Virus record (IMG/VR): IMGVR_UViG_3300017917_000757
Location: 1-59,590 of that record
Reading direction: 5' to 3' (one strand)
Length of the DNA: 59,590 nucleotides
Origin: a virus
Of the stretch, positions 8,129 through 16,654 are shown in pieces. Both the position numbers and the translations under genes were made by a program. Numbering within the stretch: position 1 is the stretch's first letter; every line of letters begins with the position of its first letter. Under the pieces are notes generated by a model. The model did no database searches. It saw only the letters and a list, made by a program, of their open reading frames with translations, and was not told where the DNA came from.

Positions 8129-10434
8129 GTTTTGTACAGCGTCCAGGTGAAGATGGGTAACTGGAACTGAGAGAAAGTGCCAGAAACAAGCCGAACCACG
8201 GCGACAAAGCGAATGACGAGCCTCCAGTCATCCGGGTAATTGCCAGCGTTTGAATAAGTCCGAACGACACCGACCTGGCCCATGATTGCCAGGCTGAATG
8301 TGCAGCCAGACTGTCCAGACCATGCGCGCACCGTTGAGCCGGTGAACTGGGCCGCCACGTAGTACGGCTGGTTGTACGTGGTTCCTGCTGCGCTGGCGTC
8401 GTAAATGTCCGTGATGCCAATCTCAGTGATTGGCACATGAATGATCGCCCCCGGCTGGTAGTTGGCATTTGTGGTGCCGTAGGTTCCCTTGCCGGTGTAG
8501 ATGGTGTCTGTGTAGAAACCCTTGACGATAGCCGCCGTGTCGACCGTGCCAGTCTGAAGCACCCGGCGACGCTTGATGTCGATGAGGTCAGCCGTGACGG
8601 TGCCATCGGCACTGGCCGTGAACTTGCCATTGACCGACAGGTATCCGGTAGCGTCTGCTTGGAACCAGGCTCCGTTGTTGTAGTTGCCGATCAACAGGCC
8701 CTCAGACCCAAGGTAGAAGCCTGTCTGTCCGGCTGCTGGCCAGTAGTACCCGGCGTACCCGCCACCCATCACCGAGCCTCGGGCAACAAGCGTGTTGAGC
8801 ACGGCCTTGCCAGCCTTGCCAATCGCCCAGCCGGTCGTGCCGTTCACGGTGATGTTGCCGGTGCCGTCGATCGTGCCGTTGAAGTTGTTCGACTGGATGA
8901 AGTTGCCGATGTAGGCGTTCGTGATCGCGCCAGCCTCGATGTACGTGCCGACGTTGCCATTGTTGATCTTGTTCAGCGTGGCGAACAGGCCCTGGTTCAC
9001 GATGCCAGCGGCGGTCTTGTTGCTGGTGACGTCGCCAGCCAGCGTCCAGGAGCTGCCGTTGAAGTACCAGACCGACGAATCGCTGGTGTTGAACCACAGG
9101 TCATTGGTCGTCGCCAACGAGGTCGATGGCATTGACGACTGGCGAAACACCGTGTTCTTCGTAGCGAAGTCCGCGGGTCTGCCTGTGCCGGTAACGCCTG
9201 ACCACAGCGATGTCTGGCCAAGGCCAGCGCCGTCGTTGAGCTGGTTCGTGTCGGTGACGAACGTGGCGCCGTCCTGCCAAGCTCCGGCAACACGCACCTT
9301 GGTCTTGTATGGCGACGTGGTCGTGTCAACCCAGATGTCCCCGTTTACGGGGAGATTCGGGGATGTCGGGCCATAGAAGATGCTGTTGCGCGTCGCGTCG
9401 ACAGGAGGCTTGGAGCCGTTGATCGCGGAGTACGGAATCCCGCCAGAGTTCAGCAGGATGTTGTCGTACTGGTCGTAGATCGTGATGTTGCGCATCGTCC
9501 CGGCCAGGGCGGAGATCGTGCCCTTGACCGTGAGATTCGTTCCATCCCAGAGCAGGCTCTGGTCCGGGCTACCAACGTAGAGCTGGTTCGAGCCGTTGTA
9601 CGCACCAAGGAAGAAGCCGGTGCCGAAGTTCGATGTGCCCGGCTGGTAATCCAGGTTCACGCCGCCGTAAATCTTGCCGGTGGTCACGCCGATGGCCGCG
9701 GTGAGCGAGCCGGTCGTGATCTTGTCGGCCGCGAGGTCGGCGATCTTGGCGTTGGTCACAGCCAGGTTCTGGATGGCTGCATTGCCCACCGCCAGGTTGG
9801 CGATCTTCTCTGCGGTGACGGAGCTGCTCGCCAGCTTCTCGGCGGTGACGATCAGGTCGCCGAGGTCAACGCCGCCAACAACCGATGTCGAGACAGCCGC
9901 GCCGCCCGTGGATTGGTACGGGCCCTGGACGTTGGCAACACTGACGTGGCGAATCCAGTAGTAGTAGGTCCGGCTGGTCTTGCCGATCGCGTCGGCAAAG
10001 CTTGAGGTGTTGGACGTGCCGATCAGTACGGCGTCACCAATCTCGTCCGTCTCGGAGCGCCAGACCTCCGTGTAGGCGTGGTTGCGGTAGCCCGCACCGT
10101 CCCACGAGAGCAGGGCGGTAGCGAGGCCACTGGTGCCAACGAAGCCCGTGGGCTTGGCTGGCATTGTGAAGTCGGCCTCCGGGATGTACCCGTCGTTGTC
10201 GGCCGTCGGTGGGCGAACAGGCGAGAAGCCAGGGTTGCCGCTCAGGCCTGGCCTGTAGGACGAGCTGGTCGAGGCGAGGCCTGCATCAATCAGGTCTCGG
10301 AAGGTGACGTTGGCATCGAGCGCATCACCTACGCGACCCTCGCGCACGTCAAGCATCTGCTTGAGCGCCCGGGAAACATCGAGCAGGTTCTGCGGGGTCG
10401 GCGACGGGATGGCCGGGACTCGGGTCTCGCTCAT
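8125..10434 (-). CDS. Tail fibre / host-specificity J-like protein, 769 aa
   Basis: ATG 10434 overlaps the stop of the hub gene. Residues about 80-180 look like a fibronectin type III fold (TALLSWDGAGYRNHAYTEVW). This is followed by repeated short helices of the AEKIANLAVGNAAI and NAKIADLAADKI kind, typical of the C-terminal part of lambda J-like proteins. The distal 500 residues are Gly/Ser/Thr/Asn-rich beta sequence suited to a trimeric fibre tip. It is probably the central tail fibre or receptor-recognition protein. Confidence 0.75.
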   Translation of the reverse strand: MSETRVPAIPSPTPQNLLDVSRALKQMLDVREGRVGDALDANVTFRDLIDAGLASTSSSYRPGLSGNPGFSPVRPPTADNDGYIPEADFTMPAKPTGFVGTSGLATALLSWDGAGYRNHAYTEVWRSETDEIGDAVLIGTSNTSSFADAIGKTSRTYYYWIRHVSVANVQGPYQSTGGAAVSTSVVGGVDLGDLIVTAEKLASSSVTAEKIANLAVGNAAIQNLAVTNAKIADLAADKITTGSLTAAIGVTTGKIYGGVNLDYQPGTSNFGTGFFLGAYNGSNQLYVGSPDQSLLWDGTNLTVKGTISALAGTMRNITIYDQYDNILLNSGGIPYSAINGSKPPVDATRNSIFYGPTSPNLPVNGDIWVDTTTSPYKTKVRVAGAWQDGATFVTDTNQLNDGAGLGQTSLWSGVTGTGRPADFATKNTVFRQSSMPSTSLATTNDLWFNTSDSSVWYFNGSSWTLAGDVTSNKTAAGIVNQGLFATLNKINNGNVGTYIEAGAITNAYIGNFIQSNNFNGTIDGTGNITVNGTTGWAIGKAGKAVLNTLVARGSVMGGGYAGYYWPAAGQTGFYLGSEGLLIGNYNNGAWFQADATGYLSVNGKFTASADGTVTADLIDIKRRRVLQTGTVDTAAIVKGFYTDTIYTGKGTYGTTNANYQPGAIIHVPITEIGITDIYDASAAGTTYNQPYYVAAQFTGSTVRAWSGQSGCTFSLAIMGQVGVVRTYSNAGNYPDDWRLVIRFVAVVRLVSGTFSQFQLPIFTWTLYKT

Positions 10435-12053
10435 GTGCCCTTGGCCTCCACGGTAGAGGTCGTGATCATTGCCTGGGTGACCTTGGATGTGCCGACCAGC
10501 TCGATCTCCCAATCAACCGAGCGGAAGCCAGACGGCATCCGAAACAGGTTGTTGTCCGTAACGGTCTTGGTGAGCTTTAGGGCGCCGTCGGCGTACACCT
10601 TCATGGTGATTGGGTAGGCGTCCGCCACCACTTGGCCAAACCCGAGGTTGATCGGGAATGGCATGCGGAAGGTCTTCGAGCGCCACGTCTCCGTCAGGGC
10701 TGAGCCGCGGTCAAAGCGAACGATGTTCGTGCCCTGAGCCAGGTACAGGGTGTCGGTGCGGGCGTCGTAGTGCATCGCCGTGATGGCGGTGGTGCTGTTG
10801 ATGTCGCACGACGTCATGCGGGCGCCGGAGCCTGTGAAGTCAAAGACCAGCATCCCTCGGGTGCCGTCGAGCTTCTCGTAGCAGGCGACGTAGCGACCCT
10901 CGTACAGAGAGGCCTTGATGCTTGCCGGGTTGTAGTCGCGCCACTGCTCGGGCGTCAGCAGGTCTTTGGTGGCGATGTTGATGCCGCTGTCGCTTACCGT
11001 GACCAGGCCGTCCGGCGAGGCATAGAACACCGCGTTGCCGGTCTCGACAACGGACTCGATGGCCACACAAGCCTGGGGCAGGCTGAGCTTCTGGAAGCTC
11101 ATGGAGGCTGGATCGACGCCGGTCAGCACGTACGGGTACGCGTTGGTCAGGAAGACGGCTGACTGCCCGAAGGTGCCAACGCCGACGATGTCGTGGTCTG
11201 ACGGGTACTGGTTGGGCCAGGCGTGGGGCAGGTTGGGCTCGGAGGCATAGGCCGTGTTGGCAACGAAGCCCACAGCAATCCCGTTGGCCATCATGCGCAG
11301 GCCCTGGAGGTTGGACGGGGGAGCGATCCAGTCGGCCGATGGCAGCACTTCGCCAAGCGCAGTCTGGTCGTACGCGCTCGTCGTGCTCGTGGTGGCAACC
11401 GGCACCTCTTTCCAGAACTGGAACTGAGCGCCGCTGCCAACGGTAGACGAGAGGTAGATGCGCTTCGTTGTGATGTTGTACGCACCAACCGGAGCCACGG
11501 CCAAGCTGCCCACCGTGATGTTCTGGGCTGGGTCGATGGTGACCGTTGTTGCCGCGGCAGACGGCGGGCCCTCTTCGCCATACGCCGTGACGTACGTGTA
11601 GACGGCAGTCAGCGTGGTGGCCTTGGCGTCCTGGGCTGGAGACGAGCCAGTGATTGCCGGAGCCGAGCCAGGAGCTGGCAGACCGAGCTTGTAGCTGGCG
11701 CCCGGGTAGCTGGAGCCGGAGATGATCAGGTTGCTGGGGGCGTAGCGGACATCCGTGCCATCAGACCAGTAGAGCATCCCGTACTGGTTGTCTGCGATCG
11801 GTGAGCGCATGACGTCCGTACGGTTGGCGAACTCGAGCCAGTACTCCGTCTCGACGGCGCTGTTGCCGTAGCGGTAGATGGTCTTGGGCATGGACTTCGT
11901 CAGCGCCTTCAGGACTGTCGTGCCCTTCAGGGGGACGATTGCGCCGCTGACCAGCTTGACGTTATTGGCGACCTGGGCCGCGCCCTGGTCGAGCAGGACC
12001 GGGTCCAGGATCGGCTTGAGCCCGTCGAAGGCCTTGATGTTTACGGTCGGCAT
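10431..12053 (-). CDS. Tail hub / nozzle-like beta-propeller protein, 540 aa
   Basis: The protein is built of many short beta strands with repeated blade-like segments. The N-terminus (NIKAFDGLKPILDP) and the body (YLSSTVGSGAQFQFWKE, VFYASPDGLVTVSDSG) resemble podoviral tail nozzle or tail tubular B-type proteins. It is encoded between a small conserved phage protein and the J-like fibre, where a tail-tube or hub component is expected. No enzyme motifs seen. Assignment rests on fold impression and position. Confidence 0.6.
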   Translation of the reverse strand: MPTVNIKAFDGLKPILDPVLLDQGAAQVANNVKLVSGAIVPLKGTTVLKALTKSMPKTIYRYGNSAVETEYWLEFANRTDVMRSPIADNQYGMLYWSDGTDVRYAPSNLIISGSSYPGASYKLGLPAPGSAPAITGSSPAQDAKATTLTAVYTYVTAYGEEGPPSAAATTVTIDPAQNITVGSLAVAPVGAYNITTKRIYLSSTVGSGAQFQFWKEVPVATTSTTSAYDQTALGEVLPSADWIAPPSNLQGLRMMANGIAVGFVANTAYASEPNLPHAWPNQYPSDHDIVGVGTFGQSAVFLTNAYPYVLTGVDPASMSFQKLSLPQACVAIESVVETGNAVFYASPDGLVTVSDSGINIATKDLLTPEQWRDYNPASIKASLYEGRYVACYEKLDGTRGMLVFDFTGSGARMTSCDINSTTAITAMHYDARTDTLYLAQGTNIVRFDRGSALTETWRSKTFRMPFPINLGFGQVVADAYPITMKVYADGALKLTKTVTDNNLFRMPSGFRSVDWEIELVGTSKVTQAMITTSTVEAKGT

Positions 12054-12057
12054 TGGG

Positions 12058-12369
12058 TCACCACAAAACTTTTCGCGCCCAATAGTTGGCGCTGAACGGG
12101 TCGTTCTTGGTCAGCTCGCCGCTCTTGTTGCGGATGCCAGCCGAACGAGCCAGGTAGTTCTTTCGGCGACCTTCGTCCTTGTGCTGGGTGTAGTCCTGCA
12201 TGCCGCGCAGACCGAACTTCACCAGCCTGACTTTGTCGCCACGCTTTACGAGGACCATCTTCTTGTGGCTGTCGCCATCAGGGGCGTTGACCGGCTGGTT
12301 GTAGCCCGGGAAGGAATGGCCGCGGTAGTTGATCTTGCCGTCCTGGCGCTTGATTCCTGCCTGCTTCAT
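12058..12369 (-). CDS. Small conserved phage protein (DUF5754-like)
   Basis: A basic 103-aa protein with the recognisable block FGLRGMQDYTQHKDEGRRKN followed by an Asn-Tyr-Trp-Ala-Arg C-terminus. This pattern recurs in small proteins of many podo- and siphoviruses (DUF5754-type). Function is not established. It lies between the endolysin and the tail hub gene. Confidence 0.75.
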   Translation of the reverse strand: MKQAGIKRQDGKINYRGHSFPGYNQPVNAPDGDSHKKMVLVKRGDKVRLVKFGLRGMQDYTQHKDEGRRKNYLARSAGIRNKSGELTKNDPFSANYWARKVLW

Positions 12370-12390
12370 GGTGTCCTCGCTTGCTCGAAA

Positions 12391-12999
12391 TTATCCGTGG
12401 GAGGCCGAAAGGACGTGCATGGCCTCCTGGGTGTGCTTAATGCGATCGGCAAGCCCAATCTCGCCGCCGTTGATGCGCTTGGTCAGGCCCTTCCAATCCC
12501 CGGCCTCTGCCAGCTCATTGCACTTGTGGGTGCTCCAGAACCAGCCAGCGCTTTGTGCGGCGTACTCCGGTGTGCGAACCAGGTCTGGCTTCATCACGAA
12601 GTCCACGCCCATCGCTTTGCCGAAATGGAAGAAGTTGTCGTGCCCCGTGAGCTGGATGAACCCGGAGCCACGGAAACGCCAGCCGTCGTCGGAGGCCTCG
12701 TCGCGGTTACCCATGCGGTTCGCGTAGACCTTGTTGGCGATCTTGCGCGGGTTGCGGTGGTAGGGCTGGGCGACCTCCAGCGTCGGGAAACGCTTGGGCC
12801 AAATCTTCATCAGGCGGTCGGCGGCGTAGTTCAGGTTCTCTTCGAGGACTTTGAAGTTGCCGGACTCGTGGCCGCACTGTCCGATGAAGGCGGCTTGCTG
12901 GCGCAGGGTGTTGATCTGCCAGCGATCGAACGTGGCATTGAACACCGGAGCAAGCTCTGGGTTGATCTTGAGCTTCTGGAGATGTTCAGCGGTCACCAT
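12391..12999 (-). CDS. Endolysin, GH19 chitinase-like muramidase
   Basis: The 202-aa protein has glycoside hydrolase 19 hallmarks: FIGQCGHESGNF with the putative catalytic Glu, a second acidic cluster around NRDEASDDGWRFRGSGFIQ, and the LTGHDNF segment. It should cut peptidoglycan at lysis. There is no signal peptide, so export depends on a holin. It overlaps the Rz gene by 14 nt, forming the core of the lysis cassette. Confidence 0.9.
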   Translation of the reverse strand: MVTAEHLQKLKINPELAPVFNATFDRWQINTLRQQAAFIGQCGHESGNFKVLEENLNYAADRLMKIWPKRFPTLEVAQPYHRNPRKIANKVYANRMGNRDEASDDGWRFRGSGFIQLTGHDNFFHFGKAMGVDFVMKPDLVRTPEYAAQSAGWFWSTHKCNELAEAGDWKGLTKRINGGEIGLADRIKHTQEAMHVLSASHG

Positions 13000-13480
13000 T
13001 GAGCTGCTTCCTTACTTCGTTGTAGCTGTCGATGCAGGCGTTGAGCTGGTTGATGGCTCGGTCGCCGTCTGCTGCGATTTGGGCGATGAGGAGGAGGGTT
13101 TGTCGCTCGGCATCAGCAGCCGCGTCAGCCTCTCGGTCAGGTTCGCTTCGCGCTTCGTCCCGATTTCGGGCGGAAGCGGGGGAATCCGGGGAGGCTGGTA
13201 CACAACTGGCGGAGAAGAGGCGCACCCGGCCAGCACGGATAGCGCGATCAAGATCAGACTGCTTTTGGTCGAGGGCATGGTTGGCCTCCTGGAGCTTCGT
13301 AGCGTTGGTTGTGATCTGCTCCGTCAGGTGCTGCTCGACCTGGCGGGCCTCTTCGTTCTTCTTGGCGATCTCGGCCTGCATCTCCGCATCGCGGGTGCCC
13401 CAGCCTTCGTGGTAGCCCCAGCGGTACAGGCCGAAGGCCACCAGCAGGGTGACGCCGCCAGCAATCAGGTACTTGTTCAT
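12986..13480 (-). CDS. Rz: Rz-like inner-membrane spanin
   Basis: Residues 4-21 form an N-terminal signal-anchor helix (YLIAGGVTLLVAFGLYRW). A long charged coiled coil follows (about 30-90), then Ala/Ser/Arg-rich sequence and a C-terminal helix (INQLNACIDSYNEV). This is the usual i-spanin layout, linking the inner membrane to the outer-membrane spanin. The Rz1 gene is fully embedded in another frame, as in lambda-type pairs. Confidence 0.85.
   Translation of the reverse strand: MNKYLIAGGVTLLVAFGLYRWGYHEGWGTRDAEMQAEIAKKNEEARQVEQHLTEQITTNATKLQEANHALDQKQSDLDRAIRAGRVRLFSASCVPASPDSPASARNRDEARSEPDREADAAADAERQTLLLIAQIAADGDRAINQLNACIDSYNEVRKQLNGDR
13012..13278 (-). CDS. Rz1: Rz1-like outer-membrane spanin lipoprotein, embedded in Rz
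   Basis: The 88-aa product has a lipoprotein signal ending in LAGC, with Cys19 the lipidation site, then a proline-rich stretch (VVYQPPRIPPLPPE) typical of Rz1. It lies wholly inside the Rz gene in a different frame. Mature Rz1 would sit on the outer membrane and pair with Rz to fuse the membranes. Confidence 0.8.
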   Translation of the reverse strand: MPSTKSSLILIALSVLAGCASSPPVVYQPPRIPPLPPEIGTKREANLTERLTRLLMPSDKPSSSSPKSQQTATEPSTSSTPASTATTK

Positions 13481-13989
13481 TGCTCAGCCTTTGCCGCGGC
13501 ACGCTCCTGGGCGATCTCTTCGACCTCCGGGTGGATGTGATCGGCCGGGGTGGTCGGGGGCGGAGGCGGGGTCCAGCTCTCGTCAAGCTCGGCGTTCTTG
13601 AACCCCAGCCAGTTCCAGTCAGGAAGCTGGCTTGTCTGGCTTGGCGCTGTTGGAGCAGGCGGCACCGGCTGCGCAACCGGAGCCGCCGGGAACTTTGGGG
13701 GCTCAGGAGCAATCGCCTTGGCAGCGGCGCTCACTGCACGCTTGGACATGACGCCACCAATGCCGCCGACGATCAGCAGCACGATGTCATTGAGCATCTT
13801 GGTGTACGCCTGGTCGATGGGGGCCATCGACTTGATCGGCTGCGTCACGAACGTGACGCTGTAGAGCAGGGCGAGGACGATGACGAACAGGATCAACGTG
13901 ACCGCTACGACCACGAATCCCCAGATTCGGACTTCGATGTCGTCAGCGGTTAGGGGCTGCTTCTGATGATTGCTGTTGAGGGCTGGCAA
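13477..13989 (-). CDS. Two-helix membrane protein, holin candidate, 170 aa
   Basis: There are two membrane segments: about residues 23-49 (WGFVVVAVTLILFVIVLALL) and about 68-84 (IVLLIVGGIGGVMS). A Pro/Ala-rich soluble tail of about 80 residues follows. The start is uncertain: no ATG is available, and TTG 13989 has GGAG at suitable spacing, with another TTG at 14013. It overlaps the Rz start by 4 nt and the lipoprotein gene upstream. Position and topology fit a holin or antiholin. Confidence 0.6.
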   Translation of the reverse strand: MPALNSNHQKQPLTADDIEVRIWGFVVVAVTLILFVIVLALLYSVTFVTQPIKSMAPIDQAYTKMLNDIVLLIVGGIGGVMSKRAVSAAAKAIAPEPPKFPAAPVAQPVPPAPTAPSQTSQLPDWNWLGFKNAELDESWTPPPPPTTPADHIHPEVEEIAQERAAAKAEQ

Positions 13990-14161
13990 TTTGCTTCTCC
14001 AGGATCGGGGCAACGAGGTATTCCGGGCACTGCTGCGTGAACAGGCATTTGGGCTTCTGGCACTCGGCCTTGATGAAGTTGTCTGGGTTCTGGCACGGGT
14101 AGCGGTAGCGGTCCTCGCAACCGGCCAGCAGGAAGAGGGTGATCAGTGCTGCGTACTTCAT
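13943..14161 (-). CDS. Small phage lipoprotein, 72 aa
   Basis: A signal peptide ends in the lipobox LLAGC (Cys15). The mature part is Cys- and Pro-rich (YRYPCQNPDNF, CQKPKC, FTQQCPEYL), suggesting disulphides in the periplasm. This sequence type is common in phage lysis regions, though its role is not established. It overlaps both neighbours by a few bases. Confidence 0.75.
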   Translation of the reverse strand: MKYAALITLFLLAGCEDRYRYPCQNPDNFIKAECQKPKCLFTQQCPEYLVAPILEKQIASPQQQSSEAAPNR

Positions 14162-14310
14162 ATTCCAAGCTTCTGTAATGCGGCCTCGATCAACCGGTCA
14201 GCGATGTGGACCGGCAGCAGAGGGAGGATGTCGAGGAACACCCAGACGAAGCCCAGGTAGCAGGTGTACTTGAGCCACTTTTCCAGGTTGGTGATGAACT
14301 CGCGCCACAC
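14158..14310 (-). CDS. Small single-pass membrane protein, 50 aa
   Basis: GTG start at 14310, one base after the upstream TGA. Residues about 10-30 (WLKYTCYLGFVWVFLDILPL) form a membrane helix with an amphipathic C-terminus. It overlaps the lipoprotein gene by 4 nt. It could be a holin-like or antiholin peptide of the lysis cassette; no homologue is recalled. Confidence 0.6.
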   Translation of the reverse strand: MWREFITNLEKWLKYTCYLGFVWVFLDILPLLPVHIADRLIEAALQKLGI

Positions 14311-14311
14311 A

Positions 14312-14800
14312 TCACCGCCCGCACCTTGCCGTCTTGCAGTAATCGAAGAACTCGAACAGGCCCCAGCCAAACGCGATCAGCACCACGGTCAGGATGCCGA
14401 TGGCCAGGAACATCTCGTTGAGTTCCGCCTGGCGTCGCTTGGCGTTTCGGATTCGGGTCTTCTCTCGGTCGGCCTCCAGACGATCAGCAGCGTCCATCTC
14501 GGCGACGCGCTGCATGATGTTGTTCCAGATGTCCATGTTGTTCGATGAGAAGAACAGCCCCTTGAGCTGCTCCTCGAAGTCCTTCTGAGCCTTGAGCGAC
14601 AGCTCAAGCTCGATGGCCTTGCCCATGTTTGAGCCGCCAGACTTCTTGGCCTCACGAACCGCCTTGGTGGCCTCGTGCTTGGCATCAAAGTACTTACCGA
14701 TCAGCGGGCCGAGGCTGGCCACATCGTCTACTGCGGCCGATGCCTTCTTGATCATTTTTACGGCGGACTGTACCGCCGCGAACGCCGTGATCGGGTCCAT
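14312..14800 (-). CDS. Helical protein with C-terminal membrane anchor, 162 aa
   Basis: I chose ATG 14800, 9 nt after AAAGGGAAG. The N-terminus (MDPITAFAAVQSAVKMIKKA) and Lys/Glu-rich helices are typical of a phage protein family found near lysis genes. Residues about 128-152 form a strong membrane segment (FLAIGILTVVLIAFGWGLF). It is probably membrane-bound in the lysis region, function unknown. Confidence 0.7.
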   Translation of the reverse strand: MDPITAFAAVQSAVKMIKKASAAVDDVASLGPLIGKYFDAKHEATKAVREAKKSGGSNMGKAIELELSLKAQKDFEEQLKGLFFSSNNMDIWNNIMQRVAEMDAADRLEADREKTRIRNAKRRQAELNEMFLAIGILTVVLIAFGWGLFEFFDYCKTARCGR

Positions 14801-14828
14801 GCTGCTTCCCTTTTCTATCCGGGTTTTG

Positions 14829-15194
14829 TCATGCCAGGCGTTCGAGCTTGTAGAGCGTGCGAAGGAAGAGAACCACCAGGCTATCAATCAGATTCTGGAT
14901 GGGAGTGTCATCCTTAGGCACGGCCTTGTAGCGATGCTCCTCGACCCAATCCATCTGTGCGCGGATGGACTCGGCAACGCCGGTCGGGAACTCGTTGTCC
15001 AGCAGCGGGATGTCGAACTCGCCGAAGCGTGCAATGCAAACTTCGCTCAGCTCGTCAGCCGCCTCGATGACGCCTTCGTAGAAATCCGCCAGAGCGCGGT
15101 GCTTGGCGTCGCTGCCGGGGCCGGTGACCATCAGGTGCTGCCGGTGCGCCAGGTCACGAGCCAGGAAGAGGACGGCGACAAACTGTCCGATCAT
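14829..15194 (-). CDS. DUF5856-like helical protein, 121 aa
   Basis: An all-helical protein with His, Glu and Asp in ferritin-like spacing: LFLARDLAHRQHL, DFYEGVIEAADEL and DWVEEHRYKAVPKDDTPIQN. This matches the pattern of the DUF5856 phage family. The conserved acidic and His residues suggest a four-helix bundle, perhaps metal-binding, but no activity is established. Confidence 0.75.
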   Translation of the reverse strand: MIGQFVAVLFLARDLAHRQHLMVTGPGSDAKHRALADFYEGVIEAADELSEVCIARFGEFDIPLLDNEFPTGVAESIRAQMDWVEEHRYKAVPKDDTPIQNLIDSLVVLFLRTLYKLERLA

Positions 15195-15204
15195 GTGTTG
15201 CTCC

Positions 15205-15417
15205 TTACAGCCCGATCAGCTTCTTGACGAAATCTGCCGCGGCTCCGGGGCCGAGCAGTACTGCGGCGAGCACTGCATAAATCCAGTACTCGATCTTGTT
15301 CATGCGCTTCTCGCCGTCAGCCAGGGCCCGGTCGATGCGTGCGTAACGCTCAGCGCACACTGCTTCATGCGACATCAATTTCGCCTCCGTCTTTGAAATC
15401 ATTTCCTGATCCGTCAT
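15205..15417 (-). CDS. XhlA-like small membrane protein, holin candidate
   Basis: 70 aa: a charged amphipathic N-terminal half (AVCAERYARIDRALADGEKR) and a C-terminal membrane helix (about 43-60, IYAVLAAVLLGPGAAADF). This helix-then-anchor layout matches haemolysin XhlA / holin-class phage proteins. It is one of several candidate holins between 13477 and 15417. Confidence 0.65.
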   Translation of the reverse strand: MTDQEMISKTEAKLMSHEAVCAERYARIDRALADGEKRMNKIEYWIYAVLAAVLLGPGAAADFVKKLIGL

Positions 15418-15430
15418 GTACTGCTTTCTC

Positions 15431-15601
15431 TTATGACACTTGGTATGCGTCCGCCGGGTTAACGATGCGGTAGTCGATCAGCGGGTCGAGCGCTGGGAAC
15501 AGCAGCTTCAAAGCATCAGGCTGCGTGTTGCTCTGGATGTTGGCCAGAGTTCCCCAGCGGTCAACGTCTTGCTGAATGATGGTGTACGTGAGTGCGGCCA
15601 T
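15431..15601 (-). CDS. Small virion-accessory protein, 56 aa
   Basis: ATG 15601 with TAAGGAG 6 nt upstream and a TAA stop at 15431. The product reads MAALTYTIIQQDVDRWG at the N-terminus, with a hydrophobic core and an acidic C-terminus. It sits directly after the first of two paralogous receptor-binding-type genes. The good ribosome site and tight packing support it; no family recognised. Confidence 0.65.
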   Translation of the reverse strand: MAALTYTIIQQDVDRWGTLANIQSNTQPDALKLLFPALDPLIDYRIVNPADAYQVS

Positions 15602-15610
15602 GGTCGCTCC

Positions 15611-16645
15611 TTACGATGTCTGCATCAGCAGGCCCAATGCCGTTCCTGCTGCGCCGCAGTTGAAGAACGTGTAGTCCACGCCGGAGACGTTCATGGTGTC
15701 TCCGGTTGCTCCGATTGCAGCCCTGCACCAGTACACCGGCACAACGCCGCTCACGTACTGAATGGGCTGACCGACGTTGGTGCAGTTCACCATGATCGGT
15801 GTCACCTGGTAGCGCGGGTTGCCAACGGCGTCGTAGGTGTTCACCCTTGCGCCCTGGGCAAGCTGCGCGAAGAAGTGCGCGTTTGCCAAGTTGTTCAGCG
15901 GGCTGTACGCACCATAAGCAGTGGCAGTGTTGGGATCAACGATGTCGAACACAGACGCGCCGATTGGCTGCACTGCGCCAGCCACAACAGGAGCTGCCGC
16001 CGCCGAGTACCCGGTCTGCGACGACACGGGGTGAGACAGAGTGCAGAACGACAGCGGCTTGTTGTAGTACGTGTTGACCTCTCCAGTCGTCATCTCCCAC
16101 GCCGCAGACATTCCCCGGCCCTCACAGATCAGGGTGATGTGCCTCGGGTTCGCAATAAGGTGGAACACAGCGCCAGCAGAAAGGATGTGACAAGAGTTCT
16201 GGGTGATGGTCGCTGCGGTGCTGTTGTATGCGCGGTAACCCTCGTTGGTAGCAACACCGACGCTGGTCACAGATGTAGCTCCGCTCATCGAGAGCATCTG
16301 ATTCCCTGGCGCGGAGTTGGTGATCGTCGACTGGTTGAAGATCACGTACTTCAGCGCAGAAGGGCTACCAGCCATTGGCGCGCTGACGGCCCAGTTGAAG
16401 TACGTGGTGGTGCTGAATGTCGCGTCTGCGGCCCCAGAGCCAATTGCGCCCTGATCTGTTGCCTTGCTGCTGCCGACGTATGTCCAGCCAGCGGGCGTCG
16501 CATCAATGATCGCGGACGTCGATGTGTTAAAGCCCTGTCCGGACAGATCGCTGATGCTTGGGCTTGCGTCTGTGAGCAGACGGCACATATCCCTGATGCA
16601 CTGGTACAGGTTGGCGGACGCGCCGACGACGAGTTTTGCGTACAT
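15611..16645 (-). CDS. Virion protein of tandem pair, copy B, 344 aa
   Basis: It is a clear paralogue of the neighbour at 16655-17671. Both begin MYA(K/R)LV, share an ATPAGWTYVGS / NTPAGWTYIGS block near residue 50, an HLIANPRHITLI / HHVIATARHITII block near 170, and a C-terminus of (Y)FNCG followed by LL(M/L)QTS. The sequence is beta-rich and Ser/Thr/Gly-rich, typical of exposed virion proteins. Probably a tail spike, decoration or adhesin component; function inferred. Confidence 0.75.
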   Translation of the reverse strand: MYAKLVVGASANLYQCIRDMCRLLTDASPSISDLSGQGFNTSTSAIIDATPAGWTYVGSSKATDQGAIGSGAADATFSTTTYFNWAVSAPMAGSPSALKYVIFNQSTITNSAPGNQMLSMSGATSVTSVGVATNEGYRAYNSTAATITQNSCHILSAGAVFHLIANPRHITLICEGRGMSAAWEMTTGEVNTYYNKPLSFCTLSHPVSSQTGYSAAAAPVVAGAVQPIGASVFDIVDPNTATAYGAYSPLNNLANAHFFAQLAQGARVNTYDAVGNPRYQVTPIMVNCTNVGQPIQYVSGVVPVYWCRAAIGATGDTMNVSGVDYTFFNCGAAGTALGLLMQTS

Positions 16646-16654
16646 GCGAACCTC

